A stretch of DNA of 64,000 nucleotides from NCBI GenBank assembly GCA_018105865.1, contig CM030832.1, positions 25,347,001 through 25,411,000 on the forward strand, read 5' to 3'. Numbering within the stretch: the stretch's first letter is position 1; the number at the start of each line of letters is the position of its first letter. The translations under genes were made by a program, and so were the position numbers. The stretch is from Metaphire vulgaris (lineage: Eukaryota; Annelida; Clitellata; Crassiclitellata; Megascolecidae). Positions 44,132-55,505 of this stretch are shown in pieces. The notes under the pieces are model-generated. The model was not told the DNA's origin. It was given only the letters and a program-made list of their open reading frames with translations, and did not search any database.

Positions 44132-46102
44132 TCAATCTTCCAACCGAAGCGGCGAAATGTCTGGCACTTGACTGCAATATAGGGGAATTAGAGTTCGAGG
44201 TATGTGCTCTACAGAGACCCTGCCTTGACGTAATGCCGCAAAGAGAATGGCTGCACTGAAAACATTACTTGGCATCAGTTGAGACATGTACGGCACCTCG
44301 AGATAAGATTTTGAGGAAACGGAATAAACAACCGCCACAGGTTTTACACGCAACTTGTGCCCACATTGAACGCGGAGATATTTCAGAAATTCTTTGGCGT
44401 CCAATTTAAAACACACTTCTTGGGCAGTTGAAATATTGGACGAATCGGAGGAAGAGATATTTCTGTGCAACGTAATAAATCCTAAAATTACCTGCAAATG
44501 TTCATCGTATATCTGTGATAAACTGTTGCAAATCAAAACTGGTATGTACGAGGAATAGTATCTCTGAACGTTATTTACTTTGATCATGATATCAAGACAT
44601 TCGTCACACTCAGTCATAGACTCTTTGTAAGACTGCATGGCTGTAAAGTGAAAATTTGCTCGGTAAGCTGATACAACGCAGAGTAGAGATGACGGAAGAG
44701 ATTGTTTTAAAATCTGGTCATCAGCATCATCCTCAAAACTCTTTCGAATTCTTCGACAGTAGACTGGAATCGAATCTCTTGTTTGTTTGCGGATCAAAAT
44801 TACACTCATAAGTTCGTAAAATGACAGTTCAGGATTTCCGTATCTAACTGATTCAAAGTCTTCGTTTCCGATCATAGCGCATTTAAAACTTTCAAGACAC
44901 TCAACGTAAATTTTGCTGTATTTTCGTGAAGCAATATTGCTGATTGACAACAAACGAAGATGAGCTTCAATTGCGGAATGAAGATTTTTCATTCCCGGTA
45001 AAAACCATTCACAATCAGATAAATAATGGCTAAATCGTCCATTCAGATTTTCATTGATCGGAAATGACTCGCTGGCCGATTGAAGACACAGATACTCGAA
45101 AGACCCTAGCGAGTTAAATGTAGGTGTCTCTACTGGAACACGAACGGTATTTATAACGGTCAAGAAATTCATCAACGCTTGCAATTCTGTCCGGTAACCA
45201 CCTTCATCTTTCAAATGACTCATTATATTACATTCTGGAATGAAATAACTTGGGCAGAATTGCTCATTGAGACGTTTGTAAAACCGAAGTAGAAATGTTT
45301 GTACACAGCTCATCGTGTCTTGTTCACTCCAAAATTCTGGAGAAAATTCTTCGCAAGCCCACAACATGAGCGTTTTGAAAAAGTAGGTTTGAATTCCTTT
45401 GTTTCCATCGCCACCATAATTCTCTGAAATTCTTTTCTTAAAGGTTCGAATGACATGATATACGAGTTTCTGATCTGGCGTCCAACTGTGAATCAGTATA
45501 AGTTCAGCTTTTGAGAATGAGAATCTCCATTCTGTGTCGTCAGAAGAGCTCCACGTACGAAGTTTAGAAACAAAATGACAACCGCCTCTTGTTATCCTGG
45601 CGATCAATTTCTCATTCGGCCATCCATTAAATCTCTTGCGCTTTCTCCATTCTTCGGCTTCAACTGGCCAATAGGGACAGTAAATTGAGAAAACTCTGTC
45701 TTTGCTTACATCACCAAGGTTTGATTTGTATCGTGCCCGAGCTCCATCGATATATTTGAACACCTTTTTTATAGAAGGGCCACCACTTTCTATGTTGGCT
45801 AACATGCGTGGTCTGCGGTAGTATGATGAGTTTCCTCCTTTTCCATATCCCTGTATCTTCAGTCTAGCATATCCTGGAGGTGTTTCCGTGCTGTCTATTC
45901 TCAGTATCGTGCACTTGGTGTTTTTCGGAGAATTTCTGTTCCAAGGAATTGCACAAATATCATAGCAGTAGTATAGGGTGTCCAAATCTGAGGTTGTATA
46001 TGAGGAATATTTAATTGGAAGTTCAGAATTACTTCCGCATTCGAGATTGTAATAAGGCTCTTGCACAGTGAAACTCCTCAAACGAAACTTCGAATAATCC
46101 AT
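44132..46102 (-). CDS. Mab-21/cGAS-like nucleotidyltransferase family protein, 656 aa
   Basis: Seen: an uninterrupted 656-residue frame collinear with the 644-aa paralogue at 25506-27440. The catalytic pattern is kept: Gly23-Ser24, Asp39-x-Asp41 and Asp135 before CPYWP. The Mab-21 half includes WPNEKLIARITRGGCHFVSK, EWRFSFSKAELILIHSW and FKTLMLWACEEF. The middle (about residues 305-345) is the most diverged part, and the C-terminus is longer than in the paralogue, ending SPLRLED. The extension keeps SAYRANFHFTAMQSYKESM and QIYDEHLQVILGFITLHRNIS. Known: this acidic triad is required for cyclic dinucleotide synthesis in cGAS-like receptors. Inferred: probably an active enzyme and a receptor variant with its own ligand preference. 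Loss of synthesis with a structural Mab-21 role remains possible. The start codon is shared with the other copies. It is preceded by the conserved flank, here with AGAATTCT only about 35-42 bp upstream. Confidence 0.9.
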   Translation of the reverse strand: MDYSKFRLRSFTVQEPYYNLECGSNSELPIKYSSYTTSDLDTLYYCYDICAIPWNRNSPKNTKCTILRIDSTETPPGYARLKIQGYGKGGNSSYYRRPRMLANIESGGPSIKKVFKYIDGARARYKSNLGDVSKDRVFSIYCPYWPVEAEEWRKRKRFNGWPNEKLIARITRGGCHFVSKLRTWSSSDDTEWRFSFSKAELILIHSWTPDQKLVYHVIRTFKKRISENYGGDGNKGIQTYFFKTLMLWACEEFSPEFWSEQDTMSCVQTFLLRFYKRLNEQFCPSYFIPECNIMSHLKDEGGYRTELQALMNFLTVINTVRVPVETPTFNSLGSFEYLCLQSASESFPINENLNGRFSHYLSDCEWFLPGMKNLHSAIEAHLRLLSISNIASRKYSKIYVECLESFKCAMIGNEDFESVRYGNPELSFYELMSVILIRKQTRDSIPVYCRRIRKSFEDDADDQILKQSLPSSLLCVVSAYRANFHFTAMQSYKESMTECDECLDIMIKVNNVQRYYSSYIPVLICNSLSQIYDEHLQVILGFITLHRNISSSDSSNISTAQEVCFKLDAKEFLKYLRVQCGHKLRVKPVAVVYSVSSKSYLEVPYMSQLMPSNVFSAAILFAALRQGRVSVEHIPRTLIPLYCSQVPDISPLRLED

Positions 46103-46990
46103 TGAAGTTTTAGTTCTAAGTCGAATATATTCGGTCAGAATTCTTTAAAACGATAACAATATTTAGCCTGTGAAAAAGTGAATAGCAATAATTTAACAGA
46201 ATCAGACCTCTAACGGTGATCGACTTTGACATGATGGATTATTGTTAATGGTTCGTGCAACGCAACCAGAGAATCGCTGAATCACACTATAGCCATTGCC
46301 AATGATGAGTTACTGAATCTTTATTGTTTACAATGAATGACATAGAAAACAACAGTTTTATGCATCTCTATGTAATACCACTTCAAAATGCCTTCGGACA
46401 GAGAATTCATCACCGTTGATTTCGTTTCATGGTAATTATTGTCATCACCATAATTGACACGGGCATCTCGTAACTACAATATTTAACGAAATTGAAATTT
46501 AATTCGCAAGAAGATTTTCGATATTGATTAGTTGCTTCACTCTTTCGTGGAGCAGGTTTTGTTTGTGGCTTCAAGGGTAAACCAATAGCTACTGTTTGGT
46601 AAGATGATTCAAATCCACTCAAGTTAAGACAATGCACTATCATTAGGCCTACTTGGCGACGATTGGCTGCATGAGTAAGTCAGCGATCGAAAGTGATGTC
46701 TATCTTGGGCAGTTCATAGCAATTCAATTTCCTGACAGACCAAATGATATAAGATACAAGATGATTAAGATAGAAGATGGTTACCTGACAAAATTGCGAG
46801 AGGTTCTGACATTTCTTCTCAACAGGCTTTGCGTTCTCAGTTGCTTCTATGTGTCAAGCCTTTCAGACATATTGAGTCGCTTTCTTCCTGCTTTTATCGC
46901 AACAAATTGAAACTGGTTGCAGCTGGGATAAACGAAAAACGGAGCAAATAGGCGGCCAATTTTCAACAACCATTTATAACGCCATTGACA
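46103..46990 (-). promoter_or_regulatory. Conserved 5' flank of the 656-aa Mab-21 gene
   Basis: Homologous to 27441-28050 and 57555-58860 but more diverged. It has AGAATTCT (46137-46144), AACAGAATCAGACCTCTAA, GACATGATGGATTATTG, AACAACAGTTTTATGCATC, GTAACTACAATATTTAACGA and, further out, ATCGCA...GCAGCTGGGATAAACG near 46895-46935. The CT-rich tract present in the other copies is missing. Confidence 0.6.
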
Positions 46991-47269
46991 AAACATGAAC
47001 TCATAATTATGCGCAGGCCTGCCGAGATAATTTCCGGGCCCCGGTACAAAAAATTGCCACGGGCCTCTGACCTGCCAAGTGCGTTAAAAAGTTGATGACC
47101 TTTTTTGCGTTGCAGTCTCTTTTATGGTGTAATGCATTGACTACTTAACACCATCGGTCCCGGCCCCCCTATTCAGACATTCGCCGGGCCCCTGAGCTGA
47201 TGACGAAGATGACCTTTTTCCGTTGGCAGAGTCTTTCTTAGGATTCACACTATTGTTAATACATCATCA
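46991..47269. other. No gene; GC-rich repeat fragments
   Basis: GGGCCCCGG- and CGGGCCCC-containing stretches (47035 and 47192) hint at a small inverted-repeat element, but I could not define its ends. Confidence 0.4.
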
Positions 47270-47489
47270 CCGGAGATATTCGAAAGACGCATACGAAATT
47301 GGCACGACCTATACATGTGTGGCCGGCAGCTTTGTTAACTTCCAGCAGCCCTTGCAATTCTTTCTCGTAACCATCTTCGTCTTTCAAATGACTCATTATA
47401 TTGCATTCTTGGATGAAATAAATATGACAGAATTCCTCATCTAGACATCTGTGAAACAGAAGCAGCAATGTCTGTACACAGACATTGCA
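47270..47489 (-). pseudogene. Mab-21/cGLR family remnant
   Basis: The minus-strand frame reads LLLFHRCLDEEFCHIYFIQECNIMSHLKDE and then KELQGLLEV, matching residues around 268-310 of the intact copies. Homology ends at about 47485 on the N-terminal side, just after TGTACACAG, and fades at 47270 on the other. About 70 residues survive and there is no catalytic part. Confidence 0.82.
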
Positions 47490-47886
47490 GTGAGCAGAGA
47501 ATTATGCAAATTAATGTTGTACAGTTTTTACGTGACTTATTTCAGTGATTGAGTTTAAAATGTGTATGCATCACAAATAGAATTGCCGGTATGGCTTTAC
47601 GCGTAATACAAACTTTCCAAATAAACTATGACCTTGATGAAACTCAATAATGTGTATTACCATCCACGCCAACCAGCCGCCCTGTTTATTCAAGCTACGT
47701 GTACAGACTATTGAGGCACAGGTTCCGTATACCAGGTTAGGCCAATCTAGACTACGTGTTGCTGTCATTGCAGAAAGTAATCATTGGGCTGCTGCTGAGA
47801 AAACTAGCTTTTGCTGTTCCCTGATTATTCAAATGCTGCAGCAATAACTTCCAAGTACAGTAACAATTTCGACCAATCACATTGGG
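47490..47886. other. No gene recognised
   Basis: AT-rich sequence without credible coding potential. Confidence 0.6.
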
Positions 47887-48303
47887 GCTGTCCATTAATT
47901 ACGTCAAAAAATAAGGGGATGGGGTTTGAAAAAGTTTGACAGTTGTTGACAGGAAGAGGCGGGTCAAGAGAAGTTGACGTCAGCAATTTAATTTTTTTAC
48001 CAATGATAAAAAATAGAAAATTTCATGGAATACTATTTATTACAAAGGAAAAAAGCTTGACAAGCAAAAAAGGTCATCACCACCACATTATGACACTTGA
48101 TGAACAAAAGAAAGGTAAAAAGGGCTCATAGCTGTAAAAATAATAACCTTCTAAACTCTTTAGGGGACCAGTCCCTGGTCTTAGTAGAGGGGCAAAGGTT
48201 TTTGACATAATTATAGGAGGGCCACTGAAAGTTGACAGTCGTTGACAAGAGGGGAGGGGGTCAAAAATTGCCCAAAAATCGTTGACATAATTAATGGACA
48301 GCC
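47887..48303. mobile_element. TIR element (MITE), 417 bp
   Basis: GGCTGTCCATTAATTACGTC at the left and GACATAATTAATGGACAGCC at the right are inverted with one mismatch. The interior has alternating TTGACA-type words and GGGGAGGGGG. A related copy lies at 61091-61520. Non-coding. Confidence 0.88.
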
Positions 48304-48570
48304 TTTGTACACATAATAGATAAGCAAATAGGGAAGTAAAATTTCTTGTATTTATGTAGCGGTTTTTGGTAGTACCGCAGTAGCTAATTATTATTCGGCG
48401 CATAGTCTAAACAGGGAAGGATATTATGATAGTCGCGTCGTGTTTTACGTTTATGTTTCGATTGGAGCCTTTGTGTACCTTATCATCTCTATATTGTCCA
48501 TTTGGTAACTGCTTCATTTTCATCCCCGAAAGTGTATCGTCAAAATTGTCCATTTGTCCTTTATCCGGTA

Positions 48571-48650
48571 CCGTAACAAAATCGCGCACGACAAAATCGC
48601 GACGACAAATTAGCGACGACAAATGAACGCCGACAAAATAGCGTCGAAAC
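48571..48650 (+). repeat. Left array of 14-bp repeats (CGACAAAATNGCG)
   Basis: Five units with cores (A/G)ACAAA at 48575, 48590, 48604, 48618 and 48632, giving spacings of 15, 14, 14 and 14 bp. Consensus is ACGACAAAATCGCG. The same motif occurs in inverted orientation at about 52030-52095. Confidence 0.85.
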
Positions 48651-48739
48651 AAGAAACGATAGAGAACACAACTTACAACTTAACCTGTTTATTAAAACTA
48701 ATACAACACCAAAGCTATTATAGCTAAGGCTGATTAATG

Positions 48740-51445
48740 AAAATGTTATCGTGTACAGTAGTTCAGCCATGGATAAGGCTCTTAACTGTGGTATTCTAAA
48801 AGGAAGGCCATTTGGTGGTACTGCAATATTTGTAAACACTATCTGGGCATCTGCCACTAAATTGTGTTGTCATCATATCGCTTTATAATTTTGAATATTG
48901 ACAGAACCTTGTTAATTAATGTGTACATGCCTTGCAGCGACTCTGATGAATATATTGAATGTTTATCAATGATAGCAAACTGTATGGATGATACAGACTT
49001 CGACTCTGTTATCTTATGTGGGGATCTCAATATAGAATTCAACGCTAAATATAAATTGTGGGATGTTTTCTTAAAGTTTATGATGGATAATAAGTTGGTA
49101 CATACTGACAGTTTCCTGCCTGTAGGGATGAGTTATTCTTTTCGTAATAATTCGTTGTCTGCTTGTTCCCTAATTGATCATTTCGTTGTTAGTGAGAATT
49201 TGTATAAGAATGTTGTCTCTCTTAATATAGTAGATTCTGGGATTAATTTGTCTGATCATATTCCGGTCTCTCTTGAAATTGAATTGAAAATTTCTAATTC
49301 CAAAGTAGTTAACAAGGAAGAGAAGCACTCAAAAAAGCAGTCAAGTGGGAGGTTTTATAAACTTAGATGGGACAAGGTTGATCTTAGATACTACTATGAA
49401 CACACAAGGGTATCTTTTGAACCTATCAAAAACTATCAGAAGATTATATCAAACATGGAGTCTGTAATGACTCTGTGGTTGAATATGTATACAATAGCAT
49501 TGTTAATTCCTTACAGGCTGCAGACATGATAGTCCCCAGGGTTCCTGTTAATTTCTATAAATTCTGGTGGGATGCACAGCTTGATGAGTTGAAATCCAAG
49601 TCCATTGAAACTTTCAAGCTGTGGGAAGCTTCTGGCAAACCAAGGTTTGGGAGATCTTTAAGAAAATGCAGCAAGCCAAGGGGCTATACAAACACAATTA
49701 AACAAAAAGAAAGAGACAACAAAAATTTCTTTAGTGATGAACTTAATGAAGCTCTCATGCAAAAGAACATGCATGAATTTTGGAAAGCATGGAATAGCAA
49801 ATTCAAGGCCAAGGGAGTGAAAAGAAGCAGTCAGAGTGTTGATGGTTGTAGTACCGAGAGTGAAATTGCTAATGTCTTTGTTAAGTTTTTTGAATCTGCA
49901 TGTACCCCAAATAACATACAGAAGCATTTAGATGAAAAATTTAAATTTGAGCAAGAGTACAATGTATATATGCAAAAAAGTACAAATCGTCCACTCATCT
50001 CAGTAGAAGAAGTGGATTCAGCACTTGGTAAATTGAAGAGGGGTAAAGCCTCTGGATATGATAACCTGACAGTTGAGTATATCATGTTCGCTCATCCAGT
50101 GGTCATATTATGCATAACCAACCTGTTTAACTTGATGCTGCAAATTGGATATGTGCCCAATGGCTTCGGTAGAGGAATCATAATTCCTCTATTGAAGGGC
50201 TGTGGTACAGATTCAACTAGTTGTGAAAATTACCGTGGAGTAACGTTAAGTCCAGTTATCTCTAAGGTGTTTGAACACTGCCTTCTGTCCATGGTTGGAT
50301 CACATCTGAATAGCTCGGACCTGCAATTTGGATTCAAATCAGGAGTAGGCTGCTCAGATGCTATATATACCCTTAGGGGTGTGTTAAATTATTTAAACAG
50401 AAATCAGTCCACAGCCGTGATTACTGCTCTTGATATTTCAAAGGCATTCGATAAAGTATGTTACTTTGGTTTGTTTAGAAAATTAATGCAGAGAGGCACC
50501 CCCTGTTACTTCATTGATGTTCTAATAGATTGGTATGAAAAATGTTATGCTAATATTCGATGGGGTGATGTCATATCAGGTTCTTTCAAGGTCTTAGCTG
50601 GGGTAAGACAAGGTGGTGTCCTTTCCCCATTATTATTTGCTGTATATGTGGATGATCTTGTCTCCAATTTAAAAAAATCTGGCTATGGTTGTTACATCAA
50701 TACTTTGTTCATGGGTTGTTTACTTTATGCTGATGATATATTGCTTATTTCTCATTCTGTTCATGGTATGCAATGTTTACTTGATGTATGTAGTGTTGAA
50801 ACTGCTAATCTAGATTTGAAGTTTAATGTAAAAAAATGTAAGGTCATGAGAATTGGTAGACGTTATGCAATGGTCTGTGCTCCCTTATTATTGAATGGAT
50901 CTGTTCTGGCTTATGTTGATGAGTTGAAATATCTTGGGATCGTAGTTAGAGCTGGTCGTCATTTCAGGATATCAATTACAGAGACCAAAATGAAATTTTA
51001 TAAAAATTTTAATAACTTGTACAGCAAGAGCAAATCCTCTTCCTCTGAGTTGATATGTGTTGACTTACTCAAATCGTTTTGTTTACCTATTAATTATCTT
51101 ATATGCTACTGAAGCTACTTGTCCGAACAAGAGCACTTTAAATAACTTGGATCACCTAGTACAGCAGGCTGTATGCAAAATCTTCGATGTACATAACAAA
51201 GTAATGATTGACTGTATTCGCGAAATGCTTGGATTGCATTTAATACATGATACTGTAAAGAATCGTCAATACTCCTTTACATCTCGGTTTTTCAAGAAGA
51301 ATCTGTATTTCAGCAAATGTATAATAGCGGAATGTGTTGTGTAGTTGTTAGCTACGAGTTGTGTTTGTGTTTCTTTTTTGTCTTTTTTGTCTTTTTTTAT
51401 GTTGTCTGCATTTGCGAATAAAGTTATATATTATAATTATGAAAA
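48740..51445 (+). mobile_element. CR1/Jockey-like LINE with endonuclease and reverse transcriptase
   Basis: This is the longest retroelement in the window. An endonuclease domain (start truncated) begins near 48760 with GRPFGGTAIF, changes frame near 48860, and continues in 48864-49529 with CGDLNIEF, ACSLIDHFVVS and NLSDHIPVSLE. After another frameshift near 49490-49530, 49475-51112 encodes the reverse transcriptase: LGKLKRGKASGYDNL, NYRGVTLSPVISKVFE, QFGFKSGVGCSDAI, ALDISKAFDKV, GVRQGGVLSPLLFAVYVDDL, LLYADDILLISHS, FNVKKCKVM and LKYLGI. A third shift near 51100 leads to the last 95 residues (to 51344). AATAAA occurs at 51418. Three frame changes make it inactive, but the RT domain itself is intact. 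Confidence 0.92.
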
Positions 51446-51529
51446 TTTCATTTCAGCATTCAAAGAAATTCAGAAATTCATGCTGTCACCTTAACTTCTG
51501 TACATGAAGGAACAAGGAGAAGATGATGA

Positions 51530-51800
51530 TTCAAAGGCGTGATTAAACCTAATGCGACTCGGCTGATCGTTCAAAAATATAGGTTTTAAGACGATTAAAA
51601 AATATCGGACGTGATATAATTTCATCTCGTAGCGATGACGGTAAGACGGCCCAGAGGGCTGGACTCAGTGCTCGGAATGAGCGGTCTCCGATTTTGGTGT
51701 TTGTTCGGGGAACTCTCAGAGTTCGGGTTGTGATTGATCTGGTGGTGATCGATAGATTCCTGTTATAGTCTCGAAGTAGCTGGCAGTCTCTTTATATTAA
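51530..51800 (-). mobile_element. CR1-like LINE C-terminal fragment
   Basis: Minus-strand reading gives RTLRVPRTNTKIGDRSFRAL, SPALWAVLPSSLRDEI and FFNRLKTYIF, the last part of a CR1-like reverse transcriptase. The same end motif occurs on the 63-kb repeat. It is distinct from, and opposite to, the LINE at 48.7-51.4 kb. Confidence 0.8.
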
Positions 51801-52029
51801 TCAATAACATCAGGACTAATGTAATTTAGAAGAACAATCATTCATGATATTATATAAGTACAAACAGTTAATAAACGTAGTAAACAATAATGTTACTACT
51901 GTGAAAAATGTCTCTTCATATTAATAAATAACGTAGAAACAAACACTAAACTGTGAAAAATGTCTCTAATATCCTTGACATCTCATAGCCGAGTATGAGA
52001 TCTATTTATTATTGTCGCTCCGTTCATAT

Positions 52030-52095
52030 CGCGCGATTACGTCGGCGCTATTTTGTCGGGGTTTTTGGAGCTATTTTGTCGGCGCTATTTTGTCT
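52030..52095 (-). repeat. Right array of 14-bp repeats, inverted
   Basis: CGCTATTTTGTCG-type units have TTTGTC cores ending at 52057, 52080 and 52094, plus a degenerate GCGATTACGTCGG unit before them. They are the reverse complement of the left array at 48571-48650. The sequence just outside (52106-52185) matches 20640-20755. Confidence 0.82.
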
Positions 52096-52410
52096 GGACG
52101 CCATATATATGTATATTAATAATACGCGTATGAAATTAAGCAGTATTTATTTCAATATATTTACCAAGTATCACAAAAGAGTATGGTAATGGTTCAATTA
52201 TTCAGTATAATAACTGGTTTAAGTTTATTTTAAAATAAAGTTATATTTGGTAAGTTGGGAGCCTATTCCATATACGATGACCTTGAAATTTGGTAGCAAA
52301 TATTCTTGCGCTTAAGTATGCAAACGGTAGAACAAAATTATCACTAATCCTAATGTTACGATTATGTTTTTATTGATATAGTCATTACACAATTTATGCT
52401 AAGGATAAAA

Positions 52411-52793
52411 GGGCTCGTCCACAAATGAGGTAACGCGCCTAGGGGGTAGGAGGTCCGGACATTTGTTACGAAGTGTGACGAGGGGGAAGTGTTTCCGTGA
52501 ATGTGACGTAACGCAACACAACATTTTTAAGTGGCGACCTTTTTTCTTGCTTGTCAGGGTATTTAGAGAGGGACAAATACAAGGATGACCCTTTTTGCTT
52601 GTTAGTATATTTGGAGTGGGGAAAAATAGAAGGATGAATGACCTTTTTGCATGTAAAGACTTTTTGGAAGACGAAAAGGGGTCGGCCCGTTCATACGTCA
52701 TATTTAGGGGGTCTGACTTTTTGTTACGACGTGTAACGTAAGGGAGAGTGTCAAAAAGTGCCAAATCGCGTTACGTCATTTATGGACGACCCC
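52411..52793. mobile_element. TIR element (MITE), 383 bp
   Basis: GGGCTCGTCCACAAATGAGG and, at the right, CGCGTTACGTCATTTATGGACGACCC form a roughly 26-bp imperfect inverted repeat. The flanks are AAAAG and AAAGT, too simple to define a duplication. The inside has repeated GACCTTTTT-CTTG words. The minus-strand open frame across it is an artefact. Confidence 0.85.
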
Positions 52794-54041
52794 AAAGTTA
52801 CATTCCGTGGTATGCAACGCCTTAAATAATATCTCCGTAAGAAACGAATTAGGTTTATATTATATATAGAATGGTTATTATATATATATAGTTCATTATT
52901 TCATTATTCTGTCGCTACTTAGATAGGGCCCGTCGTTTCAGTTTATTACATGATGCGTTTGTTGGATTACAAGTGGGCAGATATTTATAAGTTGTTGCTA
53001 ATATGCTGTTATTAAACCTTCCTGTTCAGCATTAACGGCATCAACAGCTCTCCAATTTTCATAGAGCTTAGTGTCTCAAATCCGGTCACTTTTTCAGTTC
53101 ACATATTCATTAAATCCGAACCTGGTTTGTTTACATGTTCTCTCCCAGTTGTTTAAACGTCCGATTGCAAAGTATTCACGTCTTGTATACAAACATAAAC
53201 CGTCTAAATCAAAAGACTGCAACTGTAGGCCTACTCATACTAAACACAATCCACTGCATTACAGTCTCCCTTATACTCATTAATGCACTCGTGCGCCTAA
53301 AGTTCGATCGTCAATATTATTCCAGTGAAATATTTATTAGAGAAATTGCAAACCAGAAGATGACTCTTTCGTTACAAACTATTTGATCACAAGATCCTGG
53401 AATCCTCCCAAACTAAGCAGTGTGCCAAAGTCGACGATTCATCCTTTAAATCTACAGTGCAATCTTAAGAAGTCTGTTTAGTTTGAATTAAAGCCATGAA
53501 ATTTCTCCCCTCCCCTCGTACATAGCCTTATGCTCTGTGAGAATGACAGATCGAGAAAACCAACAGAAATCAAAATGGAAATATCAACATTCTGAAATGT
53601 CCATTATAATTTATGCTTTTGCTAAATCATGGGTGCACAGATATTTTCATTTTGTCAAAGTGTAACAAACGAATAGTATCGCTTCCTTACCTATCCATCC
53701 AATTAAAGAAATAAAATAAAATACGCCTGGACTCTGGATGCTACATTAGAATTTACTAAATCAGAGATGAATCTGTATTATAAACATCGACTTCAGAAGA
53801 CTAGTTATGAGAATCCGTACGGTGTGTTCGTCTACAGTCTTGTTAGCAAAATTCTGCACTAGACTTCACGTTTCAGCCATTAATAGGCCTGCACCTTCAA
53901 GCAGCGGTTAAAATACTTGGATTTATACACCATACCGTGGATGATTACAGCCTAATAGCCTCTTACAATCATTTCAAACAGCTAGTCTTTGTGTCGCTGT
54001 TCTCAAGCTTTACATTTATCTGATTAAACTAGTACGTAGTC
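52794..54041. other. No gene recognised
   Basis: AT-rich sequence with a short (TA)n stretch near 52858-52890. Short open frames at 53071-53386 have no features. Confidence 0.6.
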
Positions 54042-54095
<54 letters not shown>

Positions 54096-54097
54096 CA
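54042..54097 (+). repeat. (ATT)n microsatellite, left half
   Basis: About 18 ATT units immediately before the CAGGGCGCGATTTGTA end of the element at 54098. Confidence 0.93.
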
Positions 54098-55446
54098 GGG
54101 CGCGATTTGTAGGAGAAGGGAGGATTCCCCTCTCCCACTGCCCAAGTGCATCCCCCCACTGAGGGGGCTACTGACATACTAGCCAGGGAAGTCAATATCC
54201 CCCCACTGTGACTGTGACAAGAAAATGCATTCACCGTCAGCAGAGGTAGAAAAATTTTTCCGCGCTTCGCGCCGAGGCTGAGTAAAACAATGAAATGTGT
54301 TGTTCGGTGGTAACTGGGGACAGATTTACCTTAATCTTTCAAAAAATTTACCCATGTTGCTGATTAAACCATTTACGAGCGTAGACCTATACTTCATCAT
54401 GGCCAGACAATAAAATTGACAGATCATTATTTGGTGACAGAGCAATAGTTTATCTAGTAGAACTGTGCAAAGTAGACCCGTCACTAGCCTTGGACAGTGT
54501 TTAATCTAGACTCTTGACTCCGGGAGAGGGGAAATGACAAGGCCGGGAGGAAGTCAGCTAGGGGCTGCTGTTAGTTACTGTAGTATGCCAAAATTTCCGG
54601 GGAGAATTTGAAATTTCTAGGGGAAGGGCAAATCCCCCCCGGAAACGGCCTAAATTAAACCCCTGGCCTTGGATCAGTTCCGACAGTACAAGAAGAACAA
54701 TGTGGAAGTAATCGATAATGTGCTAGTTTCAGCACTCAAAACAGTGTTAGAACACAACCAATGATAACACAAATCAACTGAACAAAACTCAATACAAATA
54801 AACTAATATTAAATTAATAATCTAATAAACTAATAAACTAAGCACAAACTTTAAGCACAAACTTTACACAGTACAGCTTCTGCCCTCAGACAAGTTCTAG
54901 TAATGCACTCAGCAAAGTACAGCGACTTCTTCTCATATTTATTAACAAAGGATGCTTGTCGCCTTTTTACAACAACATGCAAACTTTCCAAACCCGTCAA
55001 AGTTCAATGATACACTAGTTAGAAATCAACTCGGTATTCATACACTTTCATCTCTTGGGTATGCGATGGGCAACATGCTGCCTCAGATGCACCAACTGAC
55101 AAAAAAACTGACAAGACATCTGTGTCAATTCCTGCCATGGCAACTCTGTATTAGTTCTCAATTATACTTGCTTCAATTTAGTTGCAGATTTTCAATTACT
55201 GCAACTTGCAGTTGCACTATTGCATTTATGGTCTAAATAAATGGTGTGTGACAATTTATAAAAATAATATTAAAAGTTAGAGCAAAGTAGACCTACTGTG
55301 CATTAAACCATGCATTTCCCATGTCCCCCACTGCTAGTCATTTTCTTCCACTGCTCATCATGTTCCCTCCACTGCTTGTCATTTGCCCCCACTGCTCGCC
55401 ATGTTCTCCTAATGTTCCCCACTACTCCGGGTTACAAATCGCACCC
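54098..55446. mobile_element. hAT-like non-autonomous element inside an ATT microsatellite
   Basis: CAGGGCGCGATTTGTA at 54098-54113 and TACAAATCGCACCCT near 55433-55447 form an imperfect inverted repeat. Both ends abut (ATT)n, so the element probably entered one microsatellite and the duplicated target is hidden in it. Subterminal regions are rich in CCCCACTG words (for example 54135-54220 and 55325-55415). The open frame at 54952-55236 has no recognisable domain. Confidence 0.8.

Positions 55447-55504
<58 letters not shown>
55447..55504 (+). repeat. (TTA)n microsatellite, right half
   Basis: About 19 TTA units, in phase with the left tract at 54042-54097. Confidence 0.93.

Positions 55505-55505
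<1 letters not shown>

Noticed and set aside
48571..48650. Evenly spaced 14-bp repeats considered as a CRISPR array
   Set aside because: Repeats are too short and there are no unique spacers of constant length; the setting is eukaryotic.
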